From assembly GCA_900404475.1 (NCBI GenBank), contig OUQQ01000103.1, positions 1-44,348 on the forward strand: 44,348 nt of DNA, given 5' to 3'. Below are positions 41,602-44,348 of the stretch, in pieces (within the stretch, counting starts at the first letter, position 1; the number at the start of each line of letters is the position of its first letter). The notes under the pieces were generated by a model. That model was not told the origin of the DNA. It did no database searches and was given only the letters and a program-made list of their open reading frames with translations. This DNA is from Spongospora subterranea (Eukaryota > Endomyxa > Phytomyxea > Plasmodiophorida > Plasmodiophoridae). The translations under genes were made by a program, and so were the position numbers.

Positions 41602-43134
41602 TTACCCTCAGGGCGGCGGTTGTCTGGAAATACACCACTATTGACGGTGTTTAATCGGTAAAACACGGAGTTGAAATGCGACAAGAACTGCCGTGTCGTC
41701 AAGTGTGACCTTGACCATATCGTGCACATGACACACATGTCTGTCTGCCGGATAGCTGGTGGATCCGGCGATCGCGCTCGGACTCTTTATCTTGTTCGAC
41801 AACAAGCTGTTGATCGTTGATGCGATTACGGCCGCTAATGATTGCGAACAATCGTGGACTCCGAATGTGGAGATCAATCGCCATGGCCAATGTCGATTTT
41901 CAATAGGCTACATAGTCTTCGTCGCATTTCACGGAGACAGAATGAATGGGAATTGCTGAAAAACTTATTTTGGGCAAAATATGGGTGTCATCGCTAATAA
42001 TAGGCGTAAGTTTTGTAGTTGGCGCTGCCATGCCACTTGAGGTAAGGGTTTGGCCAACCCCTTCAGCAATGTCGAAGCTACATACGACGCCGGCATCAAG
42101 AGAACCCGTGTTCACTGGGCACTGTTCTGGCAACTTGATTGCCATCCCAGTTACCGGGTGATAACCGGCAGGCGTTTGGCCCCGTTGGTGCTGACCTTGA
42201 TCGACATAACGGTGGAAGGCCTTCCCTAGAGAGGTGCAATGGGGAGGGCTTCACCGAATCTCCAAGAGGGAAAACATCGCTCGCGCGACGATACCCTCAG
42301 CAGTACGCAGCCTTTCCGTATCTGCTACATCAAATGGCGTTCTTTGCACAATGGGCGCTCCCGCCATGACTCCTGGCCCGGCCAAAATGAGCTTGGCGGC
42401 GCAATCGATCCGCGACCAGCTGACGAAGTCGCTGGTGAAGCAGGGCGTCGTCTGCAGGGATCAAGTTGCCAGAACAATTGCCAAGTAACCCTGGGTTTCT
42501 GTAAATACGGTCCTAAACATGGCATATCTAAAGGCGACTTGGCACCAGTCATCTTCGATCGGTTCTTTCATGCTTTAATGAAAGACTCTTCAGTCCAACG
42601 AGGTGGGTGTCGAGATGTGTCCAAGCGAATCGTTGAGTCAGGTCGGCATGTTCCACTGCTCTCCAGCCCCGTAATATGGTTTACGCTTAAAGGATCTCAC
42701 GACGTGGCGTACAAGCGAAACATATTCTATATATCTCAAAAAAATCTACCACGACGCTTCACCACTCTTCTCGAGAAATGATTCGCTGTTGCGCCACTTA
42801 GAATGAGTCAGCAATCCGTATTGCGGAGCGTTCAAGAGCAAGAGAATATGTCGACCTGACTAAACTGTTTGCCGTGATCCCACGCCTGACCGCCCTCACC
42901 GATAATTGACGAACAGCAAGAGACTCGACCAGCTCCGCGTTGGTTCCGGCATCAAGCGCCTCCTGGACAACACGTTGGACGGCATTGTCGAGCGACAAAG
43001 TATTTTCCGCGCGGAAAAGTTTCGCCAAAGGTCCCCATTACAACTCTCGAATTCCAGGAATAACGGAATCAAACAACCGAAAAGCAATAGATGTCTATTT
43101 CACTAATTTATCGATAGGTCAACAACATTAATGT
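41602..43134. other. Unresolved region, probably one or two small genes
   Basis: Minus-strand frames can be linked into a protein-like reading (SLDAGVVCSFDIAEGVGQTL, KISFSAIPIHSVSVKCDEDY, then after a short intron DCSQSLAAVIASTINSLL) ending at 41638, only 37 bp upstream of TIP41. Further right, 42798-43028 minus reads LSLDNAVQRVVQEALDAG and looks helical, and 42325-42552 minus starts MTGAKSPLDMPCLGPYL. I could not match any to a family or prove exons. Confidence 0.35.
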
Positions 43135-44348
43135 CTATTTTGTAATCGGCGGCAACTCAATATCGATTGCCTTGGCAGGATCGATGCGAGATAGTCTTAT
43201 GCTCGCTAGCATACGTTCAGGCATCTCGTCACCTTGGCCCTCGATAAGCAAACCGAAATCGATTAACATTGATGGGACCTCAGGTAATAAGCTATGCCGA
43301 CAGGAATTATTAGAACCCAGTACCGAAGCTAACGAAGAAGTTACCTAAACAACGTCTTTCGTGCAGGATATACATAGTCGTGTATATCAACATCACACTC
43401 AAGATATAAATCAGTCTTGATAAAAGAATGGTACTTTGGACCAGTTAAAAACGGTTTGGCATCGTACGACCTGACCATGCTTTTCAACGCCATTCCGAGG
43501 TTAACACTGTCCGGATTCAAAAGCACTGGGATTGCCTTCAAACGACCTCGAAGCAAATAATCTTCGTTCGACTTTGTATCCATTTGAAAGAAGTTCTGAA
43601 AAGTTCCAACGTCAGTATATTATTTGCGATTAGATATAAAACACAAACCTTCAAAAGTGTCGCTGCAGGATACGAATCATTCTTTATAGCTTCAACAGCT
43701 TCTGGTAAGATTTTGATGTAAATAACGATGCTGTAACTTCGCCCATCGGATACAGATGCACCCCATAGCGGATTGCTTGGATTGTACGAAGGCAGCATAA
43801 AATTGACCACAAACAGCTAGACCCAGATCAGTCAGTTTCAGATTATATGGATTTAAAAAACCTACCTGAGGGACATAAACAAAATCAGTGGTAGACGTAA
43901 GAGGCTTGGTGAGGTCTTCAGGCGGGATAACATGCTCCATTATATGTGTTAACTTCCTGTTAGATTTGAACACATCAACCCCAACCACTTCACACATGTT
44001 CTCTTCAGACTTCGCCTTCTTTCCGGTCCTGAAAAATATCAAAAGACACTAAGCGTTTTGCGATCACTTTATTTGTGGAGAAATTTCGTTTCTGAAATTA
44101 CTAAAATGTCGTCGTTCCCATAAAGACACAGTTTAGAAATATTCACTTCATACTTTTCATAACTGGGTCCTTGACGAACATCAAACGTTGACCCGACAGT
44201 GCACGCAAATGCATGCGTAGCACCTGCCTCAACTTCGTCAAGCGATACCTTGGCCAGTGATGAGCCCATGGCGTGCTTCGCAACAGGTTGTTGTTGTTGC
44301 ATCGTGATTGGAGTTTGAATTGCCTGAAAATATCGCAGCAAAGCGCCG
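43135..44348 (-). CDS. DUF1336 (EDR2 C-terminal type) protein, 3' part
   Basis: The gene continues beyond the right edge, so its 5' end is missing. Exons: 44130 to the edge (probably starting at 44324), 43866-44028, 43649-43816, 43345-43595, 43135-43291; introns 101, 49, 53 and 53 nt. Family sequence: GSTFDVRQGPSYEKYEVNIS (family 'F.VRG.NY..dk.K'), CEVVGVDVFKSNRKLTHI ('lvgvDlf.s..ki.hi'), LFVVNFMLPSYNP ('..VN.QlP.Y'), SIVIYIKI, GPKYHSFIKTDLYLECDVDI ('GphY....iDvDi'), MLIDFGLLIEGQ and MPERMLASIRLSRIDPAKA. In plants EDR2 combines this domain with PH and START and binds phosphoinositides or lipids. Other eukaryotes have shorter versions. A membrane-lipid role is inferred. N-terminal domains cannot be seen. 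Confidence 0.85.

Noticed and set aside
41759..41959. Plus-strand frame reading LFILFDNKLLIVDAITA, resembling the end of an RNase PH exosome subunit
   Set aside because: No upstream RNase PH sequence can be placed because TIP41 exon 1 lies there, and nothing downstream continues the domain. The match is short and probably chance.
42239..42552. Minus-strand LILAGPGVMAGAPIV considered as quinolinate phosphoribosyltransferase
   Set aside because: The following invariant parts of that enzyme (SGIAT and TRKTTPG motifs) are absent from the next kilobase.

Overview
The window is nuclear DNA from a compact, intron-rich eukaryotic genome and includes one scaffold gap (100 Ns at 11338-11437). I could rebuild about 70 short introns by reading frame and family conservation. 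Nearly all begin with GT, end with AG and are 44-70 nt long, mostly 50-60. The gene set includes a kinesin-2 motor of the type that drives intraflagellar transport, Integrator subunit 2, Golgi COG7, SMC5/6 subunit NSE1, PDK1, TIP41, SAR1 and a Rho GTPase. Together with the compactness, this suggests a flagellated unicellular eukaryote, perhaps an early-diverging, zoosporic fungus-like opisthokont. That placement is inference; no rRNA is present to test it.

Layout. 1-1405: 3' end of a lysine/threonine/proline-repeat type I membrane protein. About 1430-3625: wreck of a Ty1/copia retrotransposon (primer-binding site, gag, zinc knuckle, protease, integrase, no reverse transcriptase), ending about 105 bp before a tRNA-Trp gene. 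Its zinc-knuckle segment is duplicated as a near-perfect inverted repeat. About 3970-6660: weaker minus-strand fragments that may be a second retroelement. 7.9-10.9 kb: RibD-C-like reductase, UBAC2-like rhomboid/UBA protein, SAR1. 11.0-11.5 kb: palindromic repeats and the gap. 11.7-16.6 kb: a large collagen-like gene with apparent single-base frameshifts, then a gene encoding tandem 9-residue repeats. 17-20 kb: poorly conserved DNA with a coiled-coil gene between two related, oppositely oriented fragments. 20.2-30.5 kb: NSE1, PDK1, a second identical tRNA-Trp, a mitochondrial YqeH/NOA1-type GTPase, a SUT/SLC45-type sugar transporter and COG7. 31.2-41.6 kb: intronless INTS2, a Rho GTPase, kinesin-2 and TIP41. 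43.1 kb to the end: 3' part of a DUF1336 (EDR2-type) lipid-binding protein.

The conserved genes are mostly housekeeping and do not form one pathway. Several belong to membrane traffic (SAR1 in COPII budding, COG7 in Golgi tethering) or to nutrient/TOR-linked signalling (PDK1, TIP41, Rho). Neighbours are tightly packed: 89 bp separates the convergent NOA1-like and transporter genes, 98 bp separates PDK1 from NSE1, and 66 bp separates tRNA-Trp from the PDK1 start codon. The points most worth a second look are the inverted zinc-knuckle duplication, the missing switch-I threonine in SAR1, the tRNA sitting where the PDK1 promoter should be, the collagen-like gene with three frame breaks, and the 14-bp-spaced palindromes beside SAR1. 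I found no convincing evidence of a wholly new multi-gene system.
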